This document shows, in pieces, positions 7,926 through 15,668 of a stretch of 43,975 bases of DNA. The stretch's first letter is position 1; every line of letters begins with the position of its first letter. This DNA is from Candidatus Binatia bacterium. Lineage in GTDB: Bacteria > Desulfobacterota > Binatia > UBA9968. The stretch covers positions 1 through 43,975 of the forward strand of contig DASXUF010000122.1 of assembly GCA_036504975.1 (NCBI GenBank), given 5' to 3'. The position numbers and the translations under genes were made by a program. The notes under the pieces are model-generated. The model saw only the letters and a program-made list of their open reading frames with translations, was not told the DNA's origin and did not search any database.

Positions 7926-9054
7926 ACCCAAGCCGGACCTGAGCGGCGTCGAGAATATGATCCGCGCGATGCTGAAGAAACATCGCACGCCGTTCATGCT
8001 GGTCCGGCGGGCCGTTCTGGAAAGACAGTTCCAGCGCTTTCGCAAGTGCCTGCCCGAAGTCATGCCGTACTATGCCATCAAGGCGAACCCGCACCCCAAG
8101 ATCATCAAGACGTTCGTCAAACTGAGGGCCGGGTTCGACGTCGCCAGCGCCTCGGAGATGAAGCAGGTGCTCGCTCTCGGCGCCTCCCGCGACAGAATTA
8201 TCTTCGCCAACACCGTCAAGTCGGCCGACGATATCATCTCGGCGCGCCGGCGGCGCGTGCGGATGATGACTTTCGACAACGAGCCGGAGCTTTACAAGAT
8301 CGCCGAGCATTATCCGGGGGCGCACGTTCTTCTGCGCATTAAAGTGGGCAACGAAGGCAGCGTGGTCAACCTCTCGCTCAAGTTCGGCGCCGATCCGGAA
8401 GACGCCCACCTCATCCTGCGCAAGGCGCGCTCGCTCGGTCTGGTGCCGACGGGTCTCAGCTTTCACGTCGGATCGCAATCCAAGAACGTGGAAAATTATC
8501 TTCAGGCGCTGGAAATTTCCGCGCATATCTTCAACGAAGCCGAAGAGCACGACGTGCCGCTCAAGATCATGGACATCGGCGGCGGATTTCCCATCCAGCA
8601 TTTCGACGACGAAATCGGCGTCAATTTCGAGCGCATGGCGTCGCAGATCCGGAAGCAGATCCGCCAGCTCTTCGACAAGAAGGTTCAGTTTATCGCCGAG
8701 CCGGGCCGGTTCCTGGTGGGGCCGGCCGGCATTCTGGCGACGCAGGTGATCGGGCGGGCGTTCCGCAACAACAAAAATTATTACTACCTGAACGACGGTA
8801 TCTACGGGGATTTTTCCGGCATGCTGTTCGATCACTGCAAGTACGAGTTCAAGACGCTCCGCCGCGGGCAGACGTTCTTGAGCGCGCTCGCCGGGCCGAC
8901 GTGCGATTCGTTCGATACGCTCTCGCTCGACGTGGAGATTCCCGAGCTTTACGTGGGCGACGTGGTCTACGTGAAAAACATCGGCGCCTACTCCTCGGCC
9001 AGCGCCGTCGCCAACTTCAACGGTTTTCCTCCGGCAAAGATCGTGATGGTTTAG
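7879..9054 (+). CDS. Fold-III PLP-dependent ornithine decarboxylase-type enzyme
   Basis: A 391-residue alanine-racemase-fold decarboxylase. The PLP lysine is Lys68 in YYAIKANPHP. HVGSQ, MDIGGGFP, AEPGRFLVGPAG and the C-terminal GPTCDSFDTL (catalytic Cys contributed across the dimer) follow in the order seen in ornithine, lysine/ornithine and carboxynorspermidine decarboxylases. Most likely it decarboxylates ornithine to putrescine, the substrate of the homospermidine synthase it overlaps by 47 bases. The start is GTG at 7879, behind AGGAGAGGAAGC inside the hss gene, suggesting translational coupling. Diaminopimelate or carboxynorspermidine use cannot be excluded, but context favours ornithine. 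A diverged 3' copy survives at 14106-14308. Confidence 0.85.
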   Translation: MPTPAPSLRASPKLAKPKPDLSGVENMIRAMLKKHRTPFMLVRRAVLERQFQRFRKCLPEVMPYYAIKANPHPKIIKTFVKLRAGFDVASASEMKQVLALGASRDRIIFANTVKSADDIISARRRRVRMMTFDNEPELYKIAEHYPGAHVLLRIKVGNEGSVVNLSLKFGADPEDAHLILRKARSLGLVPTGLSFHVGSQSKNVENYLQALEISAHIFNEAEEHDVPLKIMDIGGGFPIQHFDDEIGVNFERMASQIRKQIRQLFDKKVQFIAEPGRFLVGPAGILATQVIGRAFRNNKNYYYLNDGIYGDFSGMLFDHCKYEFKTLRRGQTFLSALAGPTCDSFDTLSLDVEIPELYVGDVVYVKNIGAYSSASAVANFNGFPPAKIVMV

Positions 9055-9217
9055 ATTTTTCCCCGACGAATTCCGCCGGTCTCTCAGCCTTCAGCTTCAG
9101 CCCGTCGCTCACCCCTTCCCTCTCCCGCTCGCGCTGGTCGTTACCCATAAGTCTCGTCTGATCAACAACGTCCACGTTCTCTAGTAGGACACACAAACAT
9201 CACGAACGTTCGAATCG

Positions 9218-9580
9218 CTAGAGGCCTAGAACCAGTCTTAGGGCGTTCTCAACTTCGGTCATGCGAGATGGCGGCATCGTCCCGGCGAGGTGGGGCTGAT
9301 GAGTCTTCGGGTCTAAAAAGCGAGCGGGGTCCAAAGAGCGAATCTGAAAACAGAGAAAGACAGTATCTGCGGGAAGACCGGTCTCTTTAGCTGTGACGCG
9401 CACATTCGTGGGGTAGTCTCTCGAAATGTTCTTTGAGCTCGTTCCCACAACCACGGTCATAACCAAGGGCTGGCGATTAATCGCGTCCACTGAAACTACG
9501 AGCACCGGCCGGTATCCAGCTTGCTCTCGCCCCTGAGTGGGCGTGAGATTAACAAAGTAGATCTGGCCGCGGCTAATCAT
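9218..9580 (-). CDS. mazF: MazF/PemK-type toxin endoribonuclease
   Basis: A 120-residue toxin of the MazF/PemK family, which cleaves single-stranded mRNA at short specific sequences and halts translation. MISRGQIYFVNLTPTQGREQ and GYRPVLVVSVDAINRQ are the typical first strands and the basic catalytic Arg loop. TNVRVTAKETGLPADTVFLCFQIRSLDP is the conserved centre, with the Thr/Ser of the active site expected there. Length matches the family (110-120). It starts 8 bases inside the end of the antitoxin gene, the usual antitoxin-first order. It should be kept silent by the protein encoded upstream. Confidence 0.9.
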   Translation of the reverse strand: MISRGQIYFVNLTPTQGREQAGYRPVLVVSVDAINRQPLVMTVVVGTSSKNISRDYPTNVRVTAKETGLPADTVFLCFQIRSLDPARFLDPKTHQPHLAGTMPPSRMTEVENALRLVLGL

Positions 9581-9860
9581 TTCTCAGTCCGTCCGCTTCT
9601 GCGATACTGAAATCTCTTTCGATCGCGACACATTCGGACCGGATCGCGGGGTCTGCGGCCATCTGCGCCACAGCCTCTTCAAACTTCCGCTCGTTCCGCC
9701 TGGCGGCAAATTCCTGCAATGCCACCGTGACGAGTCGGTTGACGTTCTGGCTTAGTTCAGGCGGAGCCGCGGCGCTTGCGTCCTCGATAAGCTGCCGGGG
9801 AAGCACCACGCTTCTACGCACTGTCTTTGGAATCTTTTTCTTAGCACTTTTTGTTTTCAT
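9573..9860 (-). CDS. Ribbon-helix-helix antitoxin, MazE-like partner
   Basis: A 95-residue protein. The ATG at 9860 is chosen because GAGGTGTGAT lies directly before it; the frame stays open further upstream but without family sequence. A basic start (KTKSAKKKIPKTVRR) leads into SVVLPRQLIEDASAAAP, which looks like the DNA-binding strand and first helix of a ribbon-helix-helix fold. A charged helical C-terminus (RRNERKFEEAVAQMAADP) probably wraps the toxin. It overlaps the toxin gene by 8 bases. Such antitoxins normally repress their own promoter together with the toxin. Confidence 0.8.
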   Translation of the reverse strand: MKTKSAKKKIPKTVRRSVVLPRQLIEDASAAAPPELSQNVNRLVTVALQEFAARRNERKFEEAVAQMAADPAIRSECVAIERDFSIAEADGLRND

Positions 9861-9881
9861 ATCACACCTCCAAGCACACCG

Positions 9882-9910
9882 TATGTAACCCAAACAGTAC
9901 CACCAGTCAA
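9882..9910 (-). promoter_or_regulatory. Candidate promoter of the toxin-antitoxin pair
   Basis: On the minus strand TTGACT (9905-9910) stands 17 bases from TACATA (9882-9887), 21 bases before the antitoxin ATG. The -35 box is near consensus and the spacing ideal, but the -10 box is poor (3 of 6). This is where an autoregulated antitoxin promoter would be expected. Confidence 0.35.
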
Positions 9911-10092
9911 GACAATGCAGCGGCCGCTGTCGACTTTTATCAACTCTATAAAGGGGTGCGAGAAGTTCGTCGTGAACGGAGATGCGCGGAGGGGCTTTGG
10001 GTCGTGCCCTTACAGGAGATCTGGCCAAAGCCGCTGAGGTTGGCCCACAATGGCAGCAGGAATGGTGTCGCAACCGAAATGCGGTTCTCGCG

Positions 10093-11088
10093 CTACGCCG
10101 TGAGGCGGCGGCCTTCGGCCTGATGCGCGAGCCCCAACTCTTCCAACGCCGCCAGCCCCGGCTCGTTCCGGAGCACGTCGGCGGCTGAAAACGATGCCGG
10201 AATCTTGCCGGCCGCTTTCACTTCCTCAACGTGGGCGCGGACGCCTTCCGGACTTGCGAGCGCGTCGACGGCGCGGAGCGGCCACGCCTCGGGCCTGCCG
10301 TTCTGGTAGCGGCTGCCTTCCAGGGAATCGACTTTGAGCGTTTCTTTGAGGATCGCCAGCGCATCCTGGCCCATCGGGTCCTCGTCGTGCATGAACTGCT
10401 GCGCTCGCATCACGCCTTTGAGAAACGCCTTCAGCAAATCGGCGCGCTCCCGGATCAGGCGTCCCGAAGCCGCCATGCATCGGGTGATGTAGTAGGGGAA
10501 GAGAGTGGTCAAATCGATGACCTCCACCAGCTCGCCTTTGTCGATCAAGTCCCGGACGATCCGGCCCTCCGCATCATGGTGATAAATACCGAAATCGGCG
10601 CGCCCCGCCGCGAGCGCTTCTAATTTCTCGTAGGTGCCGCGCTCGGGGATCAAGATCAGCTCGATCTCTTTGTCCGGATCGATGCCGAGCTTCTGACACG
10701 TCGTGCGCACGGTGCGCTCGCCGACGCCGAAGCGCCGGCTCGTCGTGAAGCGCTTGCCGGCGAGCTCCTTGGGACTGTTGATGATGCCGGGCCGGGCGAT
10801 GATGCTGAAGGGCAGGCCGTTGCGATACGAGCCGACGATGTAGACGTCTTTGCCTTTGGCGTTCTCTTCGATGATCATCGCCGGATGGGCGTCCATGCTG
10901 ACGTCGCTCTCGCCCGCGAGGAGCTTGTCGATGCTCCCCGTGTCGTCGCCGGCGATCATGAGCCGGGTTTTTTCCAGTTCCGCTTCGTGAAAGTAGCCGT
11001 GAAACTGCGCCGTCAGCGGCGCGATCGGATGCTCGGGATGCTTCGGATAAAAATGTTCCACCGAATAGACGACTTCACGTTCCACCAT
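10093..11088 (-). CDS. NMT1-like solute-binding protein without a signal peptide
   Basis: A 331-residue protein with the two-lobed NMT1/THI5-like fold. GDDTGSIDKLLAGESDVSMDAHPAMI, SIIARPGIINSPKELAGKRFTTSRRFG and AAGRADFGIYHHDAEG correspond to the ligand-cleft segments. It has no signal peptide: it begins MVEREVVYSVEHFYP, already mature sequence. Related 4,5-dihydroxyphthalate decarboxylase-type proteins of this fold are cytoplasmic, so it may be an enzyme or a cytoplasmic sensor. Alternatively its leader was lost when the repeat at 11101-11252 arrived, because a leader-like fragment lies just beyond that repeat. No transporter subunits adjoin. Confidence 0.78.
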   Translation of the reverse strand: MVEREVVYSVEHFYPKHPEHPIAPLTAQFHGYFHEAELEKTRLMIAGDDTGSIDKLLAGESDVSMDAHPAMIIEENAKGKDVYIVGSYRNGLPFSIIARPGIINSPKELAGKRFTTSRRFGVGERTVRTTCQKLGIDPDKEIELILIPERGTYEKLEALAAGRADFGIYHHDAEGRIVRDLIDKGELVEVIDLTTLFPYYITRCMAASGRLIRERADLLKAFLKGVMRAQQFMHDEDPMGQDALAILKETLKVDSLEGSRYQNGRPEAWPLRAVDALASPEGVRAHVEEVKAAGKIPASFSAADVLRNEPGLAALEELGLAHQAEGRRLTA

Positions 11089-11100
11089 AAATACTCCTTA

Positions 11101-11252
11101 GTGCCGTCCAAAAACGTCCAACTGCCATAGCCTGCCGAAGGCAGGCGTTACAATACTTGTGCTCGACCGACTTCGCTCGACGTACTGAAAAAAGTACGCC
11201 TGCGCTCGTCGATCTTGGCACGCCTTGCATTTGGGACTTTTTTGAACGTCGC
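11101..11252. repeat. MITE-like palindromic element
   Basis: The ends are imperfect inverted repeats of about 22 bases: GCCGTCCAAAAACGTCCAAC at 11103 onward matches, reversed, GTTGGAC-like CATTTGGGACTTTTTTGAACGTC at 11228-11250. Inside are smaller hairpins, for example GCCTGCC-GAA-GGCAGGC. No coding content is evident. It sits 12 bases before the leaderless binding protein and directly beside a broken signal-peptide fragment. The form is that of a non-autonomous, repeat-derived element. Confidence 0.5.
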
Positions 11253-11275
11253 GAATACAATATTTTAAGACCTCG

Positions 11276-11386
11276 CTCACGACTCGTCCCGCCATACTTG
11301 GCTTTCGCTTCCTCGGCGGCGGACGCCGGAAGAGCGAGAACAAACACGAGCCATGCCAAGATGGTTTTTAAAAAAGTTCGCACCAT
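11276..11386 (-). pseudogene. Signal-peptide remnant of a solute-binding protein
   Basis: The frame beginning at 11386 reads MVRTFLKTILAWLVFVLALP then ASAAEEAKAKYGG. This is a textbook secretion signal with an ASA-A cleavage site and the first mature residues. After about 37 residues the reading runs into the palindromic element and loses any protein character. It looks like the 5' stump of an NMT1-type binding protein gene. It lies upstream of, and on the same strand as, the leaderless binding protein at 10093-11088, so one interrupted gene or two neighbouring ones are both possible. Confidence 0.45.
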
Positions 11387-11540
11387 AACGATCGAATCGC
11401 CGCCAAGTTATCAAGGTCTGACATCGCAAACAAGATCATCGCGCCGAATCCTTCACGGCCCTCAAGCGCGAGCCGCTCCGGGCGAGGTCAATAGAAAAAG
11501 AAAAAGCTCGCGCTCTCGGGCTGCTTGCCTCCACGCGGGC

Positions 11541-11726
11541 ATGGTTCCGATGGGGCGAGCATGAAAGCCGCAGGCACAGGGACGCGGAGGCACAATGTCA
11601 TGTGAGGTGCTTGTTACCTCGGAACACAGGTATTTCGGTCGATGGCTGCATAACGAATGGTTTGAAGAGTCAAAGAGGCAGTGCCCTATTGCCTGCGGCT
11701 TGAAGGCTCGTCCCTGAGGAACCAAG
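11541..11726. repeat. Palindromic repeat element with arms of about 45 bases
   Basis: The left arm (11542-11590) and the reversed right arm (11681-11725) match well. Both read TGGTTCC, then a short variable part, then GGGC/GGGACGAGC, AAGCCGCAGGCA and AGGG. The 11-base core AGCCGCAGGCA / TGCCTGCGGCT is perfect. About 90 bases separate the arms, and I see no convincing gene inside. It occupies the otherwise empty stretch between the leader remnant and the heme-oxygenase-fold gene. Probably a mobile-element-derived repeat. Confidence 0.5.
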
Positions 11727-11774
11727 GGGAGCGACACTTGTCGATATGACTCCTCGATGGAAGAGTAATCCGGG

Positions 11775-12485
11775 CTAACCTTCGACCTTTTCCAGCACGA
11801 TCGCGATCGAGCCGCGAAATGCGCGATCGAAATCAAGAGAATCTTTGGCGCCTTCCCAAACGAGGCGCCGAGCTTCCTCCGTCACGGCATAGCGATCGAG
11901 CAACTCTTCCATCATGTCCGAATGGTCTTCGTCCGCCACGTTGTGGACGTCGTGGCCGCGGACGCCTTCGAGCAGTTTGCGCAACTCGTCCGTGTGTCTG
12001 TGGTAGTCGCGGACCGAAACCCCGCCGCCCTGGACGATGCGATTATTGTTGGCCCGCTCCAGAATGGTCGAGCCCGAAATCGCTTTGAGCCAAGAGGAGT
12101 CCCTCGCGAGATGCACCCAAGCGCGAAACGCCGCCTTGCAGCCGGGGACGAGATCCGCCTTGTAGAGGTCTTCAGCCGAAAGGCCGGTGACCTTCATTGC
12201 CTTTTGCAGCGAAGCGGTGTGATGGTCGCCGCCGAAGCGCGGATCGGAAAACAGCTCGTCTTTCTCGTGCTCCCAAATGAGCTTCTTCACGTCCGGCGGA
12301 CACGATCCCTGGACGTAGCCCCAGCAGTCGCGGCGATTCATGTTGAAATGGAGCTGGTGCACGAGCATGACCTTGGCCCGCGCGACCGTCATGGGAAACG
12401 AATAGAAGCGCGCCATCTCCGGCGTCTCGTAGTGGTCGTTGACCAGTTGATTGAGATTGTCCCTCAGTTCTTTGACGCTCGTCAT
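11775..12485 (-). CDS. Heme-oxygenase-fold (TENA/PqqC/iron-containing redox) protein
   Basis: A 236-residue all-helical protein of the group holding PqqC, TENA/THI-4 and the CADD-like di-iron oxidases. Candidate ligands are spread as in that fold: LVHQLHFNMNRR (His43, His46), WEHEKDELF (71-79, several acidic residues and a His) and GGDHHTASLQ (86-95). DYHRHTDELRK and HDVHNVADEDHSD follow in the C-terminal half. The abundant His/Glu pattern suggests a bound di-iron or other metal and an oxidative reaction, but PqqC needs no metal, so chemistry stays open. It stands alone between repeat elements and an IS; no pathway partner is visible. Confidence 0.75.
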   Translation of the reverse strand: MTSVKELRDNLNQLVNDHYETPEMARFYSFPMTVARAKVMLVHQLHFNMNRRDCWGYVQGSCPPDVKKLIWEHEKDELFSDPRFGGDHHTASLQKAMKVTGLSAEDLYKADLVPGCKAAFRAWVHLARDSSWLKAISGSTILERANNNRIVQGGGVSVRDYHRHTDELRKLLEGVRGHDVHNVADEDHSDMMEELLDRYAVTEEARRLVWEGAKDSLDFDRAFRGSIAIVLEKVEG

Positions 12486-12570
12486 GGTTGACTGCTTTCC
12501 AGCGCGACTGGGCTTCCCTTACCAATTGTTATCCGATTGCGCAACTGAAAGCGCCTTGGGTTGCAGTTAG

Positions 12571-14088
12571 CCCTAATCCGACAATATTTTTGCTGAGTCA
12601 GGCGGCAATTTTGAGTTTCTGTTCGATCCTTTCGATCAATTCCTTTGCCGGTTGAGCCACCGAGAAGCGTAAAACCGAATAACCTTGGGGCTGTACAAGC
12701 CGAGCCGGCTGGTGGATGAGCTTGAAGCGCAGAGTCTTGAGACTTTGCAGCAGGAAACCAAAAGTCCGTTTACGTGATCTAGGTTTTTGAGTGGCCACGG
12801 TCTGAAGCTGAAAACTTCTCAGCAGATTATGTCCCAAAACACAGATTTGCTGCCAAGCGGAGTTGGCTGCGTAGTGATGAGTGGGAACGACATCCAACGC
12901 CCACTCCCCTTTGAGTTCAGCGAAAGTCTTCTCTTGGGCTCCTCGTCCGGCCATAAAATCCCACAGCGAGGCGGCGCTGAGGGTCAGATTGGTAGTCACC
13001 GCTGAGTACTCAAAGTAGCCGTCGTCGGGGTCAAACAGATCGAGCTGGTAGTTTTTTCTGCTTTTATGATGCACCGGCTTTCGGTAGACGACCACTCGAA
13101 GGGTCTTTTCCCAAGCGGGAACTGCGAGCGACACCTCAAAGAACCCCATGCCCTCTGGCAGAGGATGCCAGCGCTGGCGCTCTCGGATCAAAGGCAGCAG
13201 GCCGAGCCACTTAAAGAACGGTACTTTGATCGCGTAGCTCGCTTGCCTTCGTTCCAAAAGCTCAAGGATTTGCCTCTGGAAAAACGCCCCGTCCATGCGA
13301 AATTCCAAAGGCAAACCTCTTCCCAGCCGGATTCTCAAATCATCGATCAGCTCGCTTAACAAGCGTACCGCCCCCTTGGAGTCGTGGACGTTGCCGGGCC
13401 GATTCTTGACTCTCAAAATGTGTCCGGTCTGAGCCAGGTGCGCCAGGATCGGATAGTACGAAGGATCTTTACGATGGTGCGAATTGAATCCCCGAAACGC
13501 CCAACTGACGCTGGCGCCCGTGGTGATGACGCTGCCGTCGATATCGAGAGTCAAACGACCCAGCCTTTGTCTTTCAATTGCCTCGCAAACGATTTGACTG
13601 TTGATCTCCACCAGCGCCTGAAGCGATTTCTGCGTGAAGCGCTTGAGCCAGCGTGCCACGCTCCTCTCTCGCGGCAGACGCATCAGGCTCGAAAACCTCT
13701 TCACCAGCGGATCTTCACTGATATAGCTGAGATGCTCCAGGCGCCGGCCGCCGACCAGAACCAAACCGAGGATCACAAGGATCATGTCGATCGCCCGGTA
13801 GTCTCCTCCCAAACCGTAACGGGCAAACGCCGACTGAACTTTGCGATGAAGCTCGATGATCCGAAAGTATCGCCGGATCAGCTCCAGACCGCCGTATGCC
13901 GTAATATCCTGAGAAGCAAACTCGATCTTAAAAAAACTCTTGCACCGGGAATAAAAATCGGCTCTACTAAGTCTCACTTGGAGTGGCCTCCTTGTAGGAT
14001 GATTTAGTCGGTGTTCCAACTGCTTTATCTCCTACAACGGTAGGCCATTTCAAGTTTTTATTTTCGTAATTTTATTGTCGGATCAGGG
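12571..14088 (-). mobile_element. IS1380-family insertion sequence
   Basis: A complete element of 1518 bases. The left end, CCCTAATCCGACAATATTTT at 12571, matches the reversed right end, CCCTGATCCGACAATAAAAT, ending at 14088. The flanking tetranucleotides are TTAG (12567-12570) and TTAA (14089-14092), a 3-of-4 match consistent with a slightly decayed 4-base target duplication, the usual size for this family. A single intact transposase fills the element. Sequence to its right is a decarboxylase remnant. Confidence 0.85.
12598..14019 (-). CDS. IS1380-family DDE transposase
   Basis: A 473-residue transposase. The catalytic acids sit in LTLDIDGSVITTGAS (first Asp), FRMDGAFFQRQ (second Asp) and GRGAQEKTFAELKGEWALD (Glu), the order and wording typical of IS1380 enzymes. 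The YREK-like tail of the IS4 clan is represented by the KTFAELK region. A beta-strand insertion domain lies between the second Asp and the Glu. The gene is uninterrupted and full length for the family, so the element may still be active. It fills the element between its inverted repeats. Confidence 0.92.
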   Translation of the reverse strand: MEHRLNHPTRRPLQVRLSRADFYSRCKSFFKIEFASQDITAYGGLELIRRYFRIIELHRKVQSAFARYGLGGDYRAIDMILVILGLVLVGGRRLEHLSYISEDPLVKRFSSLMRLPRERSVARWLKRFTQKSLQALVEINSQIVCEAIERQRLGRLTLDIDGSVITTGASVSWAFRGFNSHHRKDPSYYPILAHLAQTGHILRVKNRPGNVHDSKGAVRLLSELIDDLRIRLGRGLPLEFRMDGAFFQRQILELLERRQASYAIKVPFFKWLGLLPLIRERQRWHPLPEGMGFFEVSLAVPAWEKTLRVVVYRKPVHHKSRKNYQLDLFDPDDGYFEYSAVTTNLTLSAASLWDFMAGRGAQEKTFAELKGEWALDVVPTHHYAANSAWQQICVLGHNLLRSFQLQTVATQKPRSRKRTFGFLLQSLKTLRFKLIHQPARLVQPQGYSVLRFSVAQPAKELIERIEQKLKIAA

Positions 14089-14105
14089 TTAACAGCTACC
14101 TCAAC

Positions 14106-14308
14106 AAACGCTGCGGCGCAGATAAACGTTCTTTAGCGCCCTCACCGGGCCGACCTGCGACTCGTTTGATACGCTCTCGTTGGATCTGGAAATTCCCGAG
14201 CTTTACGTCAACGACGTGGTCTACGTGAAAAATATCGGCGCCTACTTCTCCGCCAGCGCCGTCGCCAATTTCAACGGCTTTCCGCCAGCCAAGATCGCTA
14301 TGGTTTAG
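14106..14308 (+). pseudogene. 3' remnant of a second ornithine decarboxylase-like gene
   Basis: The last 60 codons match the C-terminus of the intact decarboxylase at 7879-9054. The match includes PTCDSFDTLSLD, EIPELYV, DVVYVKNIGAY and ASAVANFNGFPPAKI, ending in the same GTT TAG. By hand I count 23 differences in 183 bases (about 87% identity) and six residue changes. An in-frame TAA replaces a glutamine codon near 14116. Upstream matching decays within a few codons of the IS1380 right end. The 5' part is not on the other side of the IS, so deletion accompanied or followed insertion. Confidence 0.85.
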
Positions 14309-14323
14309 CGCTTGGCGACAATA

Positions 14324-14401
14324 GTTATCAGCGTTCAGCCTTTCGGCTCAGCTCGACGTTCTTGCCGACAGCTGATTATTGACGGCTGAATACTTGATAA
14401 C
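14324..14401. repeat. Short palindromic repeat
   Basis: GTTATCAGCGTTCAGCC (14324-14340) pairs with the reversed GGCTGAATACTTGATAA (14384-14400), with about 43 bases between, themselves holding TCAGCTC/GACAGCTGA-like pieces. This form, built from variations of TTATCAGC and TTCAGCC, resembles dispersed extragenic palindromes. It lies between the decarboxylase remnant and the TctC gene. Confidence 0.35.
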
Positions 14402-14475
14402 GCCGGCCGGATTTTTGAGCCTTGGCGAGCTTAGCCGCGGGTCAGGGTCGACGGCATCCGCTTGGCGCGTCCCGC

Positions 14476-15519
14476 CTACTGATCAATCAGTTTTTTGACG
14501 AGCGATACGACTTCAGGAGGTTGATCCATAACATCCCTGATAATAGCTTCGATCTCCTCGCCGGTCGAAGGCTCCATGTCCAGCCTCGATTTGGTAACTT
14601 CCTCCACTAGCTCCGGATCTTTCAAAGTTCTGTTATAAGCTTCCCGCAAAATTTTGACTCTATCTGCGGGCACCCCGGGCGGCGCTACCATCGGCCGACC
14701 CAACTCATCACCGCTCAGAATGACGTGAGCCAATCGTCGGCCGACTTCCGGAGTTTTGTGTCTATCCATGAGCTCATAGATCGTCGGTACGTCGGGCAGT
14801 CGCGGATCTCTCTTCATCCCGGCCTGCAGGAGGTGCCGGTCGAACCCTTTTTTTTCCCAGCTAAGAAACGGCTCGCGGCTGAAATGAACCGTGATTCTCG
14901 TGGCTCGACAGACCACTTCGCCCCGCTCCATGGCGAGATCGACTTCACTGCCTCCTTTGTATCCCAAAACTCGAATGAATTTTGCGCCGATGGTTTCTTC
15001 CAACAGCCGCGTCAAAAGCGCGGTTTGATCGCTCGCGCCCGAGCCGCCGCATTTTGGCGGCTCCTTGGCTTTCAGGATGTCGTCTAACGATTTGTACGGC
15101 GAGTCGGCGCGGATGTAGAGCATCATTTGCCCCTTTTCTTGCGAGCCGAGCCAGTTGAACTTTCGCATGTCATACTTTGCCTCGTTAACCCCAACCAGCT
15201 GTTGCAGGTACATGTGGGTTTGGAACATGCCGATGGTCAATCCATCCGGCTTAGCGACTCCATAGAGATAGTTTGCGGCAACCATGGAGCCGCCACCGGG
15301 CATGTTTTGTGCCACAAGGTTGGGATTGCCGGGGATGTATTTGCCCATGTATTGGGCGAAAAGTCGCGCCCACCGATCGTACAGTCCTCCGGGCGCGGAT
15401 CCGATGACCACCTGGATCGTTTTTTTCTCATAGAAGGATTGCGCGTGTAAGCGCGTCGTCGGTAGCAGGCTCAAGGAGATGCCGAGGATCAAGACGAATG
15501 TGCTTTTCATCACTTTCAC
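14476..15519 (-). CDS. TctC/Bug-family tripartite tricarboxylate-type binding protein
   Basis: A 347-residue periplasmic binding protein of the TctC (Bug) family. The signal peptide covers about 27 residues, cleaved near LHA-QS. KTIQVVIGSAPGGLYDRWARLFAQYM carries the PGG-x-D motif that binds a ligand carboxylate. NLVAQNMPGGGSMVAANYLYGVAKPDG is the second hallmark. Start choice is uncertain: a GTG at 15519 has GGAGG only four bases upstream, and an ATG at 15510 has it thirteen bases upstream. TctA and TctB membrane subunits are absent nearby, as for most members of this family. The ligand is probably a carboxylic acid; which one is unknown. Confidence 0.87.
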   Translation of the reverse strand: MKVMKSTFVLILGISLSLLPTTRLHAQSFYEKKTIQVVIGSAPGGLYDRWARLFAQYMGKYIPGNPNLVAQNMPGGGSMVAANYLYGVAKPDGLTIGMFQTHMYLQQLVGVNEAKYDMRKFNWLGSQEKGQMMLYIRADSPYKSLDDILKAKEPPKCGGSGASDQTALLTRLLEETIGAKFIRVLGYKGGSEVDLAMERGEVVCRATRITVHFSREPFLSWEKKGFDRHLLQAGMKRDPRLPDVPTIYELMDRHKTPEVGRRLAHVILSGDELGRPMVAPPGVPADRVKILREAYNRTLKDPELVEEVTKSRLDMEPSTGEEIEAIIRDVMDQPPEVVSLVKKLIDQ

Positions 15520-15668
15520 AACGCCTCCAGAATCGATTTGCGCGGGGAATTGCTCTCAGCAAGCTGCATACTTGATGTGATAACAATTGTCCACCGCGAG
15601 AAAACAAAGCGAGGGCTTGTCGGCGAGGCCGTCGAGCTACGCTGGAGTCTTATTTTTGGTTGCGTCGC

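Noticed and set aside
11462-11836. Open frame of 124 residues in the gap before the heme-oxygenase-fold gene.
   Set aside because: It runs through both arms of the palindromic element, has no ribosome site and has no recognisable sequence.
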